Shown in pieces: positions 7,144 to 16,377 of a stretch of 64,000 bases of DNA. A program made the translations under genes and the position numbers. Below the pieces are notes generated by a model. The model was not told the DNA's origin. It saw only the letters and a list, made by a program, of their open reading frames with translations, and searched no databases. The DNA is from an uncultured Christensenella sp. GTDB lineage: Bacteria; Bacillota; Clostridia; Christensenellales; UBA3700. The DNA lies in the NCBI GenBank assembly GCA_910577845.1, contig CAJTNA010000002.1, positions 30,752 through 94,751 of the forward strand, written 5' to 3'. Position 1 is the first letter of the stretch; each line of letters starts with the position of its first letter.

Positions 7144-8214
7144 ATGTTTGAAAAATTAGAAAGAATGCTTGCTAGATATAAAGAACTTGAGGGACTTATA
7201 AGTGATAATAGTGTTATTTGCGATCAAGAGAGGTGGCAAAAGCTTGTAAAAGAACATTCAGCTTTGGAAAAACCAGTTACTTTGTATTTGCAGTATTTGA
7301 AAGTTTTAAATGATATAAAGGAATGTGAGGAACTTTTAGAGATTGGTGATGATAAAGAAATGGTTGCCCTTGCAAAAGAGGAACATTCTATTGCTGTAAA
7401 GGAAAGGGATAAACTTACTGGTGATTTAAAAGTAGCATTACTACCAGTAGACCCTAATGATGATAAAAATGTTATTATTGAGGTACGCCCCGCTGCTGGT
7501 GGTGATGAGTCAGCGTTGTTTGGTGCGGAACTTGTAAGAATGTATATGAGGTTTGCGGAGCGTCAACGTTGGAAGATAAAAGAGCTTGATATGAACTACA
7601 ATGAGCTTGGCGGTGTAAAAGAAGTTACTTTTATGATTAGCGGTATTGGTGCTTATAGTATGTTAAAGTTTGAGTCAGGTGTGCATAGAGTGCAACGTGT
7701 ACCAGCTACTGAATCCCAAGGTAGAGTACATACCTCAACGTGTACAGTGGCTGTGCTTCCAGAGCAACCTGAGGTAAACTTTGAAATTTTGGATAAGGAT
7801 ATTAAAGTGGATACCTATCGCAGTAGTGGTGCTGGCGGACAACACGTTAACAAAACTGAAAGTGCAATTCGTATAACACATTTTCCTACTGGCATAGTTG
7901 TTACTTGTCAAGACGAAAAGTCGCAGATAAAAAACAGAGAGTCTGCAATGAAAGTGTTAAAGTCAAGGCTTTATGATTACTATCAATCAGCAATCAACAA
8001 GGAGTATAGTGCTAACAGAAAATTGCAAGTAGGTAGTGGTGATAGGTCAGAGAGAATTAGAACTTATAATTTTCCTCAAGGTAGAGTGACTGACCACAGA
8101 ATTGGACTTACAATTTACGCTATTGAGGACTTTTTGGATGGCAATATTTATGATATGATTACCGCTTTGCAACTTGAGAACCAAAACGAAATGCTTGCGG
8201 AAATGAATGATTAA
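7144..8214 (+). CDS. prfA: Peptide chain release factor 1 (RF1)
   Basis: 356 residues, full length. Recognises UAA and UAG stop codons and triggers peptide release on the ribosome. The GGQ motif is in SSGAGGQHVNKTES (~residues 230-232), and the usual HRVQRVP and RTYNFPQGRVTDHR segments are present. Its Gln would be modified by the PrmC half of the preceding fusion protein, 17 bp upstream. Ribosome site GGACGGATA. Confidence 0.97.
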   Translation: MFEKLERMLARYKELEGLISDNSVICDQERWQKLVKEHSALEKPVTLYLQYLKVLNDIKECEELLEIGDDKEMVALAKEEHSIAVKERDKLTGDLKVALLPVDPNDDKNVIIEVRPAAGGDESALFGAELVRMYMRFAERQRWKIKELDMNYNELGGVKEVTFMISGIGAYSMLKFESGVHRVQRVPATESQGRVHTSTCTVAVLPEQPEVNFEILDKDIKVDTYRSSGAGGQHVNKTESAIRITHFPTGIVVTCQDEKSQIKNRESAMKVLKSRLYDYYQSAINKEYSANRKLQVGSGDRSERIRTYNFPQGRVTDHRIGLTIYAIEDFLDGNIYDMITALQLENQNEMLAEMND

Positions 8215-8595
8215 TTTAAAAATTAATTAAACTAAATGTTAATATTGGTATGAGCGATTGATTATAATGAGTTGTAACTAATGCAAAGCTTTTTTGGCTT
8301 TATTACAATAGTTCATAGTAAATAGTACATCATAATAGTGTTTTAATGTCAGAAATTATAGCATTTAATGTTTATAAAGTTAAGAGATGGTAAATTGGTA
8401 TTATATAAAAATAATAGAGTTAAATAAGATATATAACAATTGGAATTTTGCAAGTTTAGTCAAGAATTATTATAAAGCATTTGCTTGCAAGCATTTATAT
8501 AATTTTATTAATAATATTAAATAAAATAATTGCGAATTACAAAAACTAACCGAAATTTTAAGATTATTAATTATTAATAGTTTATTGGAGAGCAT
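8215..8595. other. Gene-free stretch after prfA
   Basis: AT-rich. A weak hairpin (AAAGC-TTTTTT-GCTTT, about 8285-8303) may terminate prfA transcription. Nothing else recognisable; the promoter of the next gene was not identified with confidence. Confidence 0.5.
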
Positions 8596-9987
8596 ATGAT
8601 AAGATTTTCTAATCAAGACAATTTATTAGTTGAGAGGACTTGGAAACCTCAATTGCAAGATAATGAATCCCCTGAATTATTCAGAGATTTATTTGACTAT
8701 GAAAGCATTCCAAAAATTGCTTTTAACTTTAGACAAACTCCATTGGATATGCCAGAAAATATTTGGATAACTGATACTACATTCCGTGATGGTCAACAAT
8801 CTACTTCACCATTTACAGGAAAACAAATTGTTGATTTGTATAAAATGATGCATAAATTAGGCGGTAAAAAGGGTATTATCCGTCAATCTGAGTTTTTCTT
8901 GTACACTGAAAAAGATAAACAAGCAGTTCGTGAGTGTTTGGAATTGGGATATGAGTTCCCAGAGGTTACAAGTTGGATAAGGGCTAGCGAAAAAGACTTT
9001 GAGCTGGTAAAAGAAATGCAAATTAAAGAAACTGGTATTTTGGTAAGTTGTAGCGACTATCATATTTTTAAGAAAATGAATCTTACTCGTGGTAAGGCTT
9101 TGGAGAAATACCTTGGTGTAGTAAAAATGGCTCTTGATAGAGGCATTGTTCCTCGTTGCCACTTTGAGGATATTACAAGAGCAGATTTTTATGGATTTGT
9201 AGTGCCTTTTGCAATAGAACTTATGAAACTTTCAAAGCAAGCAGGTATACCAATTAAAATTCGAGCTTGTGATACTTTGGGATATGGTGTAGGTTTTCCA
9301 GGCGTAGCAATGCCAAGAAGCGTACAAGGTATTATAAGCGGTTTGAAATATTATGCAGATGTTCCGTCAGAACAACTTGAGTGGCACGGTCACAATGACT
9401 TTTACAAGGTTGTTACTAATGCTGATACTGCGTGGTTGTATGGCTGTTCAGCTGTAAATTGCAGTTTACTTGGTATTGGTGAGAGAACTGGTAACTGTCC
9501 GCTAGAGGCAATGGCAATTGAATACTGTCAGTTTAAAGGTACTACTGATGGAATGGATTTGTCAGTTATTACTGAAATTGCTGATTATTTTGAAAAAGAA
9601 CTTGACTATGTTATTCCACCTCGTACACCATTTGTTGGCAGAAGTTTTAATACAACAAGAGCTGGCGTTCACGCAGACGGATTGTTAAAAGACCAAGAGA
9701 TTTACAATATTTTTGATACTGAAAAGATTTTGGGTAAACCACCACTTGTTAGTATTGATTCACATTCTGGTTTAGCTGGTGTTGCTTATTGGATAAATGG
9801 TTACTATGATTTGGATGAGGCTGACAGAATTGACAAAAAGGATATTCTTTGCGTTAAGATAAAGGAAATCATTGACGACTTGTATGCAAAGGGCAGAACA
9901 ACCGTTATGGGAGATGACGAATTGGATAGTTTGGTGGCCCAAATTGACCCTAAAAGACACAAAGCTTTACTTTTACAAGCAAAATAA
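8596..9987 (+). CDS. HMGL-family Claisen synthase: probable Re-citrate synthase (or isopropylmalate/homocitrate synthase-like)
   Basis: 463 residues with a TIM-barrel HMGL-like domain: metal/catalytic motif TDTTFRDGQQ (~60), RCHFEDITRADFYG, ACDTLGYG, metal-binding WHGHNDFYK and NCSLLGIGERTGNCPLEA. The enzyme would condense acetyl-CoA with a 2-oxo acid. Proteins with this N-terminal extension are usually labelled 2-isopropylmalate synthase, but the known Re-citrate synthase of Clostridium kluyveri belongs to this branch, and there are no leuB, leuC or leuD genes nearby and no LeuA regulatory domain is evident. I therefore favour citrate synthesis from oxaloacetate in an incomplete anaerobic TCA pathway. 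Ribosome site TTGGAGAG. Stands alone. Confidence 0.8.
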   Translation: MIRFSNQDNLLVERTWKPQLQDNESPELFRDLFDYESIPKIAFNFRQTPLDMPENIWITDTTFRDGQQSTSPFTGKQIVDLYKMMHKLGGKKGIIRQSEFFLYTEKDKQAVRECLELGYEFPEVTSWIRASEKDFELVKEMQIKETGILVSCSDYHIFKKMNLTRGKALEKYLGVVKMALDRGIVPRCHFEDITRADFYGFVVPFAIELMKLSKQAGIPIKIRACDTLGYGVGFPGVAMPRSVQGIISGLKYYADVPSEQLEWHGHNDFYKVVTNADTAWLYGCSAVNCSLLGIGERTGNCPLEAMAIEYCQFKGTTDGMDLSVITEIADYFEKELDYVIPPRTPFVGRSFNTTRAGVHADGLLKDQEIYNIFDTEKILGKPPLVSIDSHSGLAGVAYWINGYYDLDEADRIDKKDILCVKIKEIIDDLYAKGRTTVMGDDELDSLVAQIDPKRHKALLLQAK

Positions 9988-10008
9988 TTAAAAATTTTTG
10001 CAAAAGTA

Positions 10009-10037
10009 TTGAATTTTTTCTTTTTGCGTAGTATTAT
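10009..10037 (+). promoter_or_regulatory. Promoter of P-loop gene (and possibly thrC)
   Basis: TTGAAT - 17 bp - TATTAT, ending 33 bp before the ATG at 10071. Confidence 0.7.
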
Positions 10038-10070
10038 ATAAGTAGGCTATACTTAGCGTTGGAGGGAAAC

Positions 10071-10472
10071 ATGATTTATATTATTTGTGGAGCAAAAGGT
10101 ACAGGAAAGACTAAACGCATAATTGACAGAGCAAATGCCGCTGTATTAGATGGTGAGGTTGTATTTATTACTGATAGTGACAAATATAATTTTTCTATCA
10201 AACATAAAGTAAGATTAGTTAATGCAACTGATTATCACGTAGTTAGCGAGCAAGGTCTTTTAGGTTTCATTAGTGGTATCGTTGCTGGCAATAGTGATAT
10301 ACAACACATTTACATAGATGGTTGTCATAGGATTTGTGGTGAGGAAATAGCTGAAATGCAATATTTTTATGATAACTTAGGCGAATTTGCTGACAAAGTT
10401 AATGTGGACATTACTTTAGCTGTTAGCGAAAGTGAGGAAAACTTACCAAACTTTATAAAAAAATATCTATAA
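10071..10472 (+). CDS. Small P-loop ATPase-like protein of unknown role
   Basis: 133 residues. Starts MIYIICGAKGTGKTKRI, a Walker A loop, followed by a Rossmann-like pattern with a possible Walker B at HIYIDGCHRI. Related clostridial proteins are sometimes labelled as ATP-binding or PilT-like; real function unknown. The ATG at 10071 has GGAGGG at ideal spacing; the in-frame TTG at 10059 is rejected. Precedes thrC by 58 bp in the same direction, probably co-transcribed. Confidence 0.8.
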   Translation: MIYIICGAKGTGKTKRIIDRANAAVLDGEVVFITDSDKYNFSIKHKVRLVNATDYHVVSEQGLLGFISGIVAGNSDIQHIYIDGCHRICGEEIAEMQYFYDNLGEFADKVNVDITLAVSESEENLPNFIKKYL

Positions 10473-10530
10473 ACGATTATTACACAATGAGTTTGAGCAG
10501 TCAAACTTTTTGTGATAAAAAGGAGTTTTT

Positions 10531-12009
10531 ATGCAATACGTAAGTACAAGACAAAAAAGTACAATTGTAACAAGCAGTGAGGCGATTGTCAAAGGTTTAT
10601 CTGTGGACGGCGGATTATTTGTGCCAAATGATTTTCCGCAAATTACAGGTCAAGAATTATCACAAATGCAAGATATGGAATATAGTGAGAGGGTTGCTTT
10701 TGTTTTATCAAAATTTTTATCTGACTTTACAATAGACGAACTTAAAGATTACACTGCAAAAGCATACAGCCGTTTTTATGGTGATGACCCTTGTCCGCTT
10801 GTTGCTGTTGCTGACAACACATATATTTTGGAGTTATGGCACGGACCAACTTGTGCTTTTAAGGATATGGCATTGACTCTATTGCCACACTTGATGGTTG
10901 CATCTAGAAAAAAAGTAGGCGAAACAAACAAAACTTTGATTTTGGTTGCTACAAGTGGTGATACTGGTAAAGCTGCATTGGAAGGTTTTAAAGATGTTGA
11001 TGGTTGTGAGATTATTGTCTTTTATCCGTCAGAGGGTGTTTCCGATATGCAAAAACTTCAAATGCAAACTCAAGAGGGTAACAATGTTTATGTATGTGGC
11101 ATAAAAGGTAATTTTGATGATGCTCAAAGTGCTGTTAAAGTGATTTTCAATGACGATAATATTAAGGCAGAATTGGAAAAGAATGGCTACAAATTATCAA
11201 GTGCAAACTCAATAAATTGGGGTAGATTAGTCCCACAAATCGCATATTATGTATCTAGCTATGTTGATTTGCTTGCAAGTGATGAGATTAAAATGGGTGA
11301 TAAAATTAATTTTTGTGTGCCATCTGGTAACTTTGGTAACATCTTAGCTGGTTACTACGCTATGAGAATGGGTGTGCCTATCAATAAGCTAATTTGTGCA
11401 TCTAATAAAAACAGAGTACTTACAGATTTCTTCTCTTCTGGTAAATATGATATTAATAGAGAATTTTATAAGACAATGAGTCCGTCAATGGATATTTTGA
11501 TTAGCTCAAACCTTGAGAGATTGTTGTTTGAGATTTCTGGTAGAGATGATAAGTATGTTGCAAGTTTAATGAATGATTTAAAAACAAAAGGTTTTTATGA
11601 GATTGATTTTGCAAAACTTAAGGAAAACGCTAGCAACTTTGAGGGTGGTTGCTCTTCAGAAGAAATGACAATGGATACAATTGAAAACTTTTATGACGAA
11701 TATGACTATTTGCTTGACACTCATACTGCAGTCGCAGTTAATGTATATCAAAAGTATAATAATTACAATACAAAGACTGTAATTGTTTCAACTGCAAGTC
11801 CATACAAATTCCCTCAAGATGTTTACAATGCTTTAACTGGCGAATTTGTTGAGGACAGCATTAAAGCAACAGAGATGTTGGAAGAGTATACTGGTGTAGA
11901 AATTCCAGAACCATTACAAGGTTTGCAATCAAGAGTGGTAAGATTTAAAGACGTAATTGAAAAAGATAAAATCAAAGACGCTGTGTTGAATGCTATAAAA
12001 AATAAATAA
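10531..12009 (+). CDS. thrC: Threonine synthase
   Basis: 492 residues, fold-type II PLP enzyme that converts O-phosphohomoserine to threonine. The PLP lysine is in HGPTCAFKDMAL (~residue 113), and the phosphate-binding ATSGDTGKAALEG motif follows. The length and the N-terminal STRQKS segment match the long E. coli/fungal-like ThrC class. Ribosome site AAGGAG. No other threonine genes lie nearby. A possible terminator lies 184 bp downstream. Confidence 0.96.
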   Translation: MQYVSTRQKSTIVTSSEAIVKGLSVDGGLFVPNDFPQITGQELSQMQDMEYSERVAFVLSKFLSDFTIDELKDYTAKAYSRFYGDDPCPLVAVADNTYILELWHGPTCAFKDMALTLLPHLMVASRKKVGETNKTLILVATSGDTGKAALEGFKDVDGCEIIVFYPSEGVSDMQKLQMQTQEGNNVYVCGIKGNFDDAQSAVKVIFNDDNIKAELEKNGYKLSSANSINWGRLVPQIAYYVSSYVDLLASDEIKMGDKINFCVPSGNFGNILAGYYAMRMGVPINKLICASNKNRVLTDFFSSGKYDINREFYKTMSPSMDILISSNLERLLFEISGRDDKYVASLMNDLKTKGFYEIDFAKLKENASNFEGGCSSEEMTMDTIENFYDEYDYLLDTHTAVAVNVYQKYNNYNTKTVIVSTASPYKFPQDVYNALTGEFVEDSIKATEMLEEYTGVEIPEPLQGLQSRVVRFKDVIEKDKIKDAVLNAIKNK

Positions 12010-12193
12010 TTAGTTAATTGTACACATATTTGAATTTAAAAATATTATATCTTCAAAATATTTTTTCAATTTGCATTAAATATTATTGTTGAAAAAAATG
12101 ATATAAAATTATAAAAAAATCTTGGTTGATAATCAAAATTTAAATAGATATGGTATTAAAGATTATGTACAACATAAAAACAGATGTAAAATA

Positions 12194-12221
12194 AAAAAAT
12201 GACTGCGTGCAGTCATTTTTT
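12194..12221. terminator. Bidirectional terminator
   Basis: AAAAAATGACTGC-GT-GCAGTCATTTTTT, a perfect inverted repeat with A and T tails, 184 bp after thrC and 330 bp after the convergent cysteine desulfurase gene. Confidence 0.85.
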
Positions 12222-12467
12222 GTTTTTATTATTTTAACAATATGCGAGCATTGTTCGTTTTGAATAACTATGTTATTTGCTCTTGTTAAATTATAATTGA
12301 GTTTAATTTACCATTAATAATATTGTTTAATTGAGTTTAATTTGCTTTATATCTTTAAATTAATCTATTTAAAAACAATAATTTGTTGCAAAAATTAAAG
12401 TCAAATTATTAAAAAGATAGCAAATTATCTTTTTAGGTAATTCTTAGATTTAAATATTTTTTCTCTT

Positions 12468-12494
12468 AAATCATTCAAAAATCGATATTAAATT
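12468..12494 (+). repeat. Dispersed intergenic motif, copy 1
   Basis: AATCATTCAAAAATCGATAT followed by TAAATTA. Member of a family with consensus AAAACCwTTCAAAAATCGATAyTAA. Confidence 0.7.
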
Positions 12495-12551
12495 AATTTT
12501 TTAGGGTTGATATTAATTTATAGTTCAATTATTTAATGTTTAATACGTAAA

Positions 12552-13664
12552 TTATAGTTTTGACAAAGTGTTTAATAGTATATTGCAATCTTTAATAGTA
12601 TTATTGTAACCAATACTTATTCGGCATAAGCCATCATCTATTGTGCCTAGATATTGATGTGCTTTCGGTGCACAATGCAAACCACTCCTAACAGCAATAT
12701 TATTTTGGTTAAGTATTTCCGCAACATCACTTGATGAATATCCGTCAACTTTAATTGAAATAACTGTTGATGGAAAAGTTGAATAACAAGTTATTTTTTT
12801 GATATTTTTTATACCATATAATAATTCGCTTGAAAGGTAGTTATAATGCCTTACAAGATTATCCAAGTTAGAATAAGTCCAATCAAAAGCTTTGGATAAT
12901 GCTAGTATACCTCCAGTGTTTATAGTGCCACACTCGTATCCCTCTGGCATATGGTTGGGCTGAACAAGTAAATCACTATCTGTACCTGTTCCTCCAAATA
13001 AGATATGATTCAATTTTATATCTTTTTTAATAACTAATATGCCAGTACCTTGCATTCCGTGTATGCCTTTATGACCACAAGAAGCTAGCATATCTATACA
13101 CATATTTTTCATATCAATATGTGTATGGCCAAGTGATTGAGCAGTATCAATTAAAAGTTTTATACCGTGAGATTTTGTTATTTTGCCAATGCTTTCAATA
13201 TCTTGAGTAACTCCAGTTACATTTGATATGTGATTTATTATAACAAGTTTTGTTTCAGGTGTGATAGCATTTTTCAAGTCTTTTAAGTTGATTTTTTGAT
13301 TTTTGTCACCCTCTAAATATGTTACTTTTACACCAAAATTATCTTCAAGATATTTAAGTGGACGCAATACAGAGTTATGCTCAAAAACTGTAGTGATTAT
13401 ATGTGAGTTAGGCATTACGAAACCTAAAATTGCCATATTTAGTGCTTGAGTGCAGTTAGAGGTGAAAATAACTTCGTAGTCGTTTTCTGCACCTAGATGA
13501 CTCTTTATATTTTCACGAGCGTGAAAAACTTTAGTTGCTACACGGATACAATCTGTATGCCCACTTCTGCCACTATTGCATGAGTCAAGAACAAATCTGT
13601 TATATTCCTCTATCACGCATTTGGGTTTGAATTTTGAGGTTGCGGAGTTGTCAAAATAAATCAT
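12552..13664 (-). CDS. Cysteine desulfurase-family PLP enzyme (class V aminotransferase)
   Basis: 370 residues. PLP lysine in ASCGHKGIHG (~residue 199), cofactor aspartate in LLIDTAQS, and catalytic cysteine in VRSGLHCAP (~residue 335). It would strip sulfur or selenium from cysteine/selenocysteine, producing a persulfide or selenide. The length and motifs fit the branch (TIGR01977-like) that is often next to DUF3343 and YedF genes; here DUF3343 is the divergent neighbour 335 bp away. No iscU or sufU gene is seen beside it. Ribosome site AAGGTAG. Confidence 0.9.
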   Translation of the reverse strand: MIYFDNSATSKFKPKCVIEEYNRFVLDSCNSGRSGHTDCIRVATKVFHARENIKSHLGAENDYEVIFTSNCTQALNMAILGFVMPNSHIITTVFEHNSVLRPLKYLEDNFGVKVTYLEGDKNQKINLKDLKNAITPETKLVIINHISNVTGVTQDIESIGKITKSHGIKLLIDTAQSLGHTHIDMKNMCIDMLASCGHKGIHGMQGTGILVIKKDIKLNHILFGGTGTDSDLLVQPNHMPEGYECGTINTGGILALSKAFDWTYSNLDNLVRHYNYLSSELLYGIKNIKKITCYSTFPSTVISIKVDGYSSSDVAEILNQNNIAVRSGLHCAPKAHQYLGTIDDGLCRISIGYNNTIKDCNILLNTLSKL

Positions 13665-13999
13665 AATACTACCTTACATTTTAATTTTGTTTTCTATAAT
13701 TAATAGTATGCTGTAACCCTTTTTCAGTGTTAATCATTTAATATAATAGATAGTTGCAATGTGTTTATAACTCTGTTTTTGCAACCATTATTGGTGCAGA
13801 GAATTTATTTTAATTTTATTGAATTTTTGAATGGTCAAAAAACTTAAAAAATTGCAAAAAATATACGTTCAAAAATAATTTGTAAATAATTAAATATTAA
13901 TTAAATGAAAATTACTCAAAAAAACTATATTTTGCGATGATTGCCTCGTTTGTATCCTAAAATGCTTTTTACAGTACATATTAACAAGGGGGTAATGTA
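13665..13999. other. Divergent intergenic stretch, cysteine desulfurase / DUF3343
   Basis: Must hold both promoters, but no pair of boxes stands out. A ttgcaa motif appears twice on the minus strand. No gene or RNA seen. Confidence 0.5.
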
Positions 14000-14260
14000 A
14001 TGAATAACATAATTATTGCATTCAAAGCACGCAGTGATAGTTTAAAATTCAGTGAATTATTACGGAAAGGCGGTGTGCCTTCTACTATTATTAATACACC
14101 AAGGGAATTATCGGTTGGGTGCGGACTAAGTGTCAGTGTAGAGCAAAAATATAGAGAATACGCTTTAAAAGCATTGATGGCGTTTGATAAAACTACTTAT
14201 ATCGGAACATATCAATTGATGAAAAGCGGTGCAAGAACGATTGCCGTTGCAATTAGATAA
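14000..14260 (+). CDS. DUF3343 protein (putative Se/S carrier-like)
   Basis: 86 residues, the full length of the DUF3343 family, with the conserved PRELSVGCGLSV segment containing a single cysteine suited to carry sulfur or selenium. Family members occur next to cysteine desulfurase-like genes and selenium genes; here the divergent neighbour is such an enzyme. The carrier role is inferred from context. Strong ribosome site GGGGGTAATG. Confidence 0.85.
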   Translation: MNNIIIAFKARSDSLKFSELLRKGGVPSTIINTPRELSVGCGLSVSVEQKYREYALKALMAFDKTTYIGTYQLMKSGARTIAVAIR

Positions 14261-14263
14261 ATT

Positions 14264-14306
14264 AACCCCAAAAAGTGTAAAGCTTTTTGGGGATTTAATT
14301 TTTTTC
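14264..14306 (+). terminator. Terminator of DUF3343 gene
   Basis: CCCCAAAAAG-tgtaaag-CTTTTTGGGG followed by T-rich sequence, 5 bp after the stop codon. The rest of 14307-14537 is extremely AT-rich with no gene. Confidence 0.88.
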
Positions 14307-14537
14307 GTGTTAGATTTTAGTTTTTTTGATTACGTTAGTTAAGTTTAGAATTGCGGAAAAAACAAATCACATTATTATAAAATTATTTTTCTCTTAATTT
14401 TTGTTCAAAAATAATAATTTTTAATTAAAAAAATGAATTTTTGATTTTTTTGAATATAAATTTATAATTATTTTCATTAAATATTATTCTTATTTTTTTA
14501 TTTAAATAAAATCTTATAATTTTTAAAGGTAAAAAAC

Positions 14538-14566
14538 TTGAAATCAAAGTAAAAATATGTTACAAT
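14538..14566 (+). promoter_or_regulatory. nth promoter
   Basis: TTGAAA - 17 bp - TACAAT, 39 bp before the nth start codon. Confidence 0.7.
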
Positions 14567-14605
14567 ATTATGATGTAAATTGTACACAAAAGAAGGTAAG
14601 TATTT

Positions 14606-15232
14606 ATGGATATAAATTTGATTATAGAAAAGTTGAAAATTATACATAGTAATCCAGTTTGTGAGCTAGAGTATGATAATCCTTTTCATCTTTTGATTGC
14701 AGTTATTTTATCCGCTCAATGTACAGACAAGCGTGTAAATAAAATAACACCAACTTTGTTTGAGCATTGGCAAACACCCGAGCAGTTTGCAGAACTAACT
14801 CAAGATGAATTAATTCCATATATAAAATCTTGCGGATATTACAATAGTAAGTCTAAATCTATTATTGAAGCTTCAAAAAGTATTGTAACAGACTTTGGTG
14901 GCATTGTACCAAACACGGTAGAGCAATTAATGACATTGCGAGGAGTTGGCAAAAAGACTGCGAATGTGGTTTATGCGGTTGCTTTTGGTGGTGATGCTAT
15001 TGCGGTAGATACTCACGTAAGACGTGTGAGCAATAGATTGGGCTTGTCAGATAGTACAGATGTTTTAAAAATTGAAAAAGATTTAAACAAAATAGTTCCG
15101 AAGTCGGAATGGTCTACATTACATCACTTGCTAATACATCACGGCAGATATGTATGTATGGCAAGAACACCTAAATGTAACGAATGCCTACTAAATAGTG
15201 AGTGTAAATATTTTAATGGTTATAAAAAATAA
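14606..15232 (+). CDS. nth: Endonuclease III (DNA glycosylase/AP lyase)
   Basis: 208 residues, full length. Removes oxidised pyrimidines in base-excision repair. Helix-hairpin-helix motif LRGVGKKTANV with the catalytic lysine, then the catalytic aspartate in VDTHVRR, and the C-terminal [4Fe-4S] site C-x6-C-x2-C-x5-C. Own promoter, ribosome site AAGGTAAG. Stands alone. Confidence 0.96.
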   Translation: MDINLIIEKLKIIHSNPVCELEYDNPFHLLIAVILSAQCTDKRVNKITPTLFEHWQTPEQFAELTQDELIPYIKSCGYYNSKSKSIIEASKSIVTDFGGIVPNTVEQLMTLRGVGKKTANVVYAVAFGGDAIAVDTHVRRVSNRLGLSDSTDVLKIEKDLNKIVPKSEWSTLHHLLIHHGRYVCMARTPKCNECLLNSECKYFNGYKK

Positions 15233-15293
15233 AAAAGTAGCATTTATTACGAAAAATGTAAATATTTTATTGGTATAGGAATAATCAAAAATA

Positions 15294-15380
15294 TCTTATC
15301 AGAAACTATCCATATTCCACCACAAAAGGTTATTTTGTGAGAACTCAAAGAGCGACACGTATAGGTATTTGATAGTAGCA
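15294..15380 (-). repeat. Dispersed hairpin repeat, inverted copy
   Basis: The reverse strand aligns along its length with 4461-4547: tgct...tcaaat...TACGTGTCGCT...CACAAAATA-n5-TTTGTGG...GATAA. The hairpin stem CACAAAA/TTTTGTG is kept. It fills most of the 15233-15540 gene-free stretch between nth and nfnA; no gene there. Confidence 0.7.
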
Positions 15381-15540
15381 TATAAATTAAAACAAGAAGC
15401 ATTTGTAATATATTAGTATTATGTAAGTAATATATGATAATTATAAGCTAAACATAAATAATATTTAAATTTTGCATATAACAATTTAGGGTTAATTATT
15501 TATAAAAATTTGAAGTTGGCTGTATAAAGAAGGTAAAGCG

Positions 15541-16377
15541 ATGAATAAAATTTTAAAGAAAAGGCAATTAAGTGAAAATGTAAATGAATATGTCATTGAA
15601 GCAGTAGATGTGGCAAAGCACGCAAAGGCTGGGCAATTTATAATTTTGCGAGTGGATAGTGAGGGGGAGAGAGTTCCATTCACTATTGCAGATATTGATA
15701 GAGAAAATGGAACAATAACTATACTTGTACAAACTATTGGTATGACTACATATAAACTTTCATTATTGAATGAGGGTGATAGTTTACAAGATTTTGTAGG
15801 TCCTCTTGGCAATCCAACAGAACTAAATGAATATAAAAACATTGTACTTGTTGGTGGTGGTATTGGTAGTGCAGTAATTTATCCACAAGCGAAATATCGT
15901 CATAAAAATGGTTTGAATTGTGATGTTATTGTTGGTGCAAGAAATAAATCTTTACTTGTTTATGAGGACGAATTTAGAAATAATAGTGACAATTTATATA
16001 TTGTGACAGATGATGGTAGTTATGGTGAAAAAGGCTTTGTAACAACTAAATTGGAAGCATTGATAAAAGAGGGTAAAAAGTACGATTGTGTTTTTGCAGT
16101 AGGACCAGTTATGATGATGAAAGCAGTTTGCGATTTGACAAAACAATATGGTATAAAAACTATTGTGTCAATGAATTCAACTATGGTAGACGGCACGGGT
16201 ATGTGTGGTTGTTGCAGACTTACTGTTGGAGGTGAAACAAAATATGCTTGTGTTGATGGTCCAGAGTTTGACGGACATAAAATTGATTTTATGGAATCAG
16301 TAAACAGAGGTAAGTTTTACAGAGAATATGAGTGTGAATGTTATAATAGGGAGCTTAAAAAAAATGGTAAAATCTGA
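15541..16377 (+). CDS. nfnA: NfnA: NADH-dependent ferredoxin:NADP+ oxidoreductase, alpha subunit
   Basis: 278 residues, ferredoxin-NADP reductase fold like PyrK: FAD domain (RVPFTIADID), NAD domain (VGGGIGSAVIYPQAK) and a C-terminal [2Fe-2S] loop with GTGMCGCCRLTV...CVDGPEFDGH. With NfnB it forms the electron-bifurcating Nfn complex linking NADH, NADPH and reduced ferredoxin in the cytosol. Its end overlaps the nfnB start by 14 bp. A sole sulfide-dehydrogenase/PyrK role is less likely given the partner. Confidence 0.92.
   Translation: MNKILKKRQLSENVNEYVIEAVDVAKHAKAGQFIILRVDSEGERVPFTIADIDRENGTITILVQTIGMTTYKLSLLNEGDSLQDFVGPLGNPTELNEYKNIVLVGGGIGSAVIYPQAKYRHKNGLNCDVIVGARNKSLLVYEDEFRNNSDNLYIVTDDGSYGEKGFVTTKLEALIKEGKKYDCVFAVGPVMMMKAVCDLTKQYGIKTIVSMNSTMVDGTGMCGCCRLTVGGETKYACVDGPEFDGHKIDFMESVNRGKFYREYECECYNRELKKNGKI

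Larger units (their letters stand above)
12010..12551. other. Convergent intergenic stretch thrC / cysteine desulfurase
   Basis: AT-rich, no gene seen. Holds a strong terminator (12194-12221) and one copy of the dispersed TCAAAAATCGA motif (12468-12494). Confidence 0.6.

Noticed and set aside
16328..16363. Upstream ATG for nfnB
   Set aside because: It would extend 12 residues deep into nfnA with no ribosome site; the ATG at 16364 fits the family start better.
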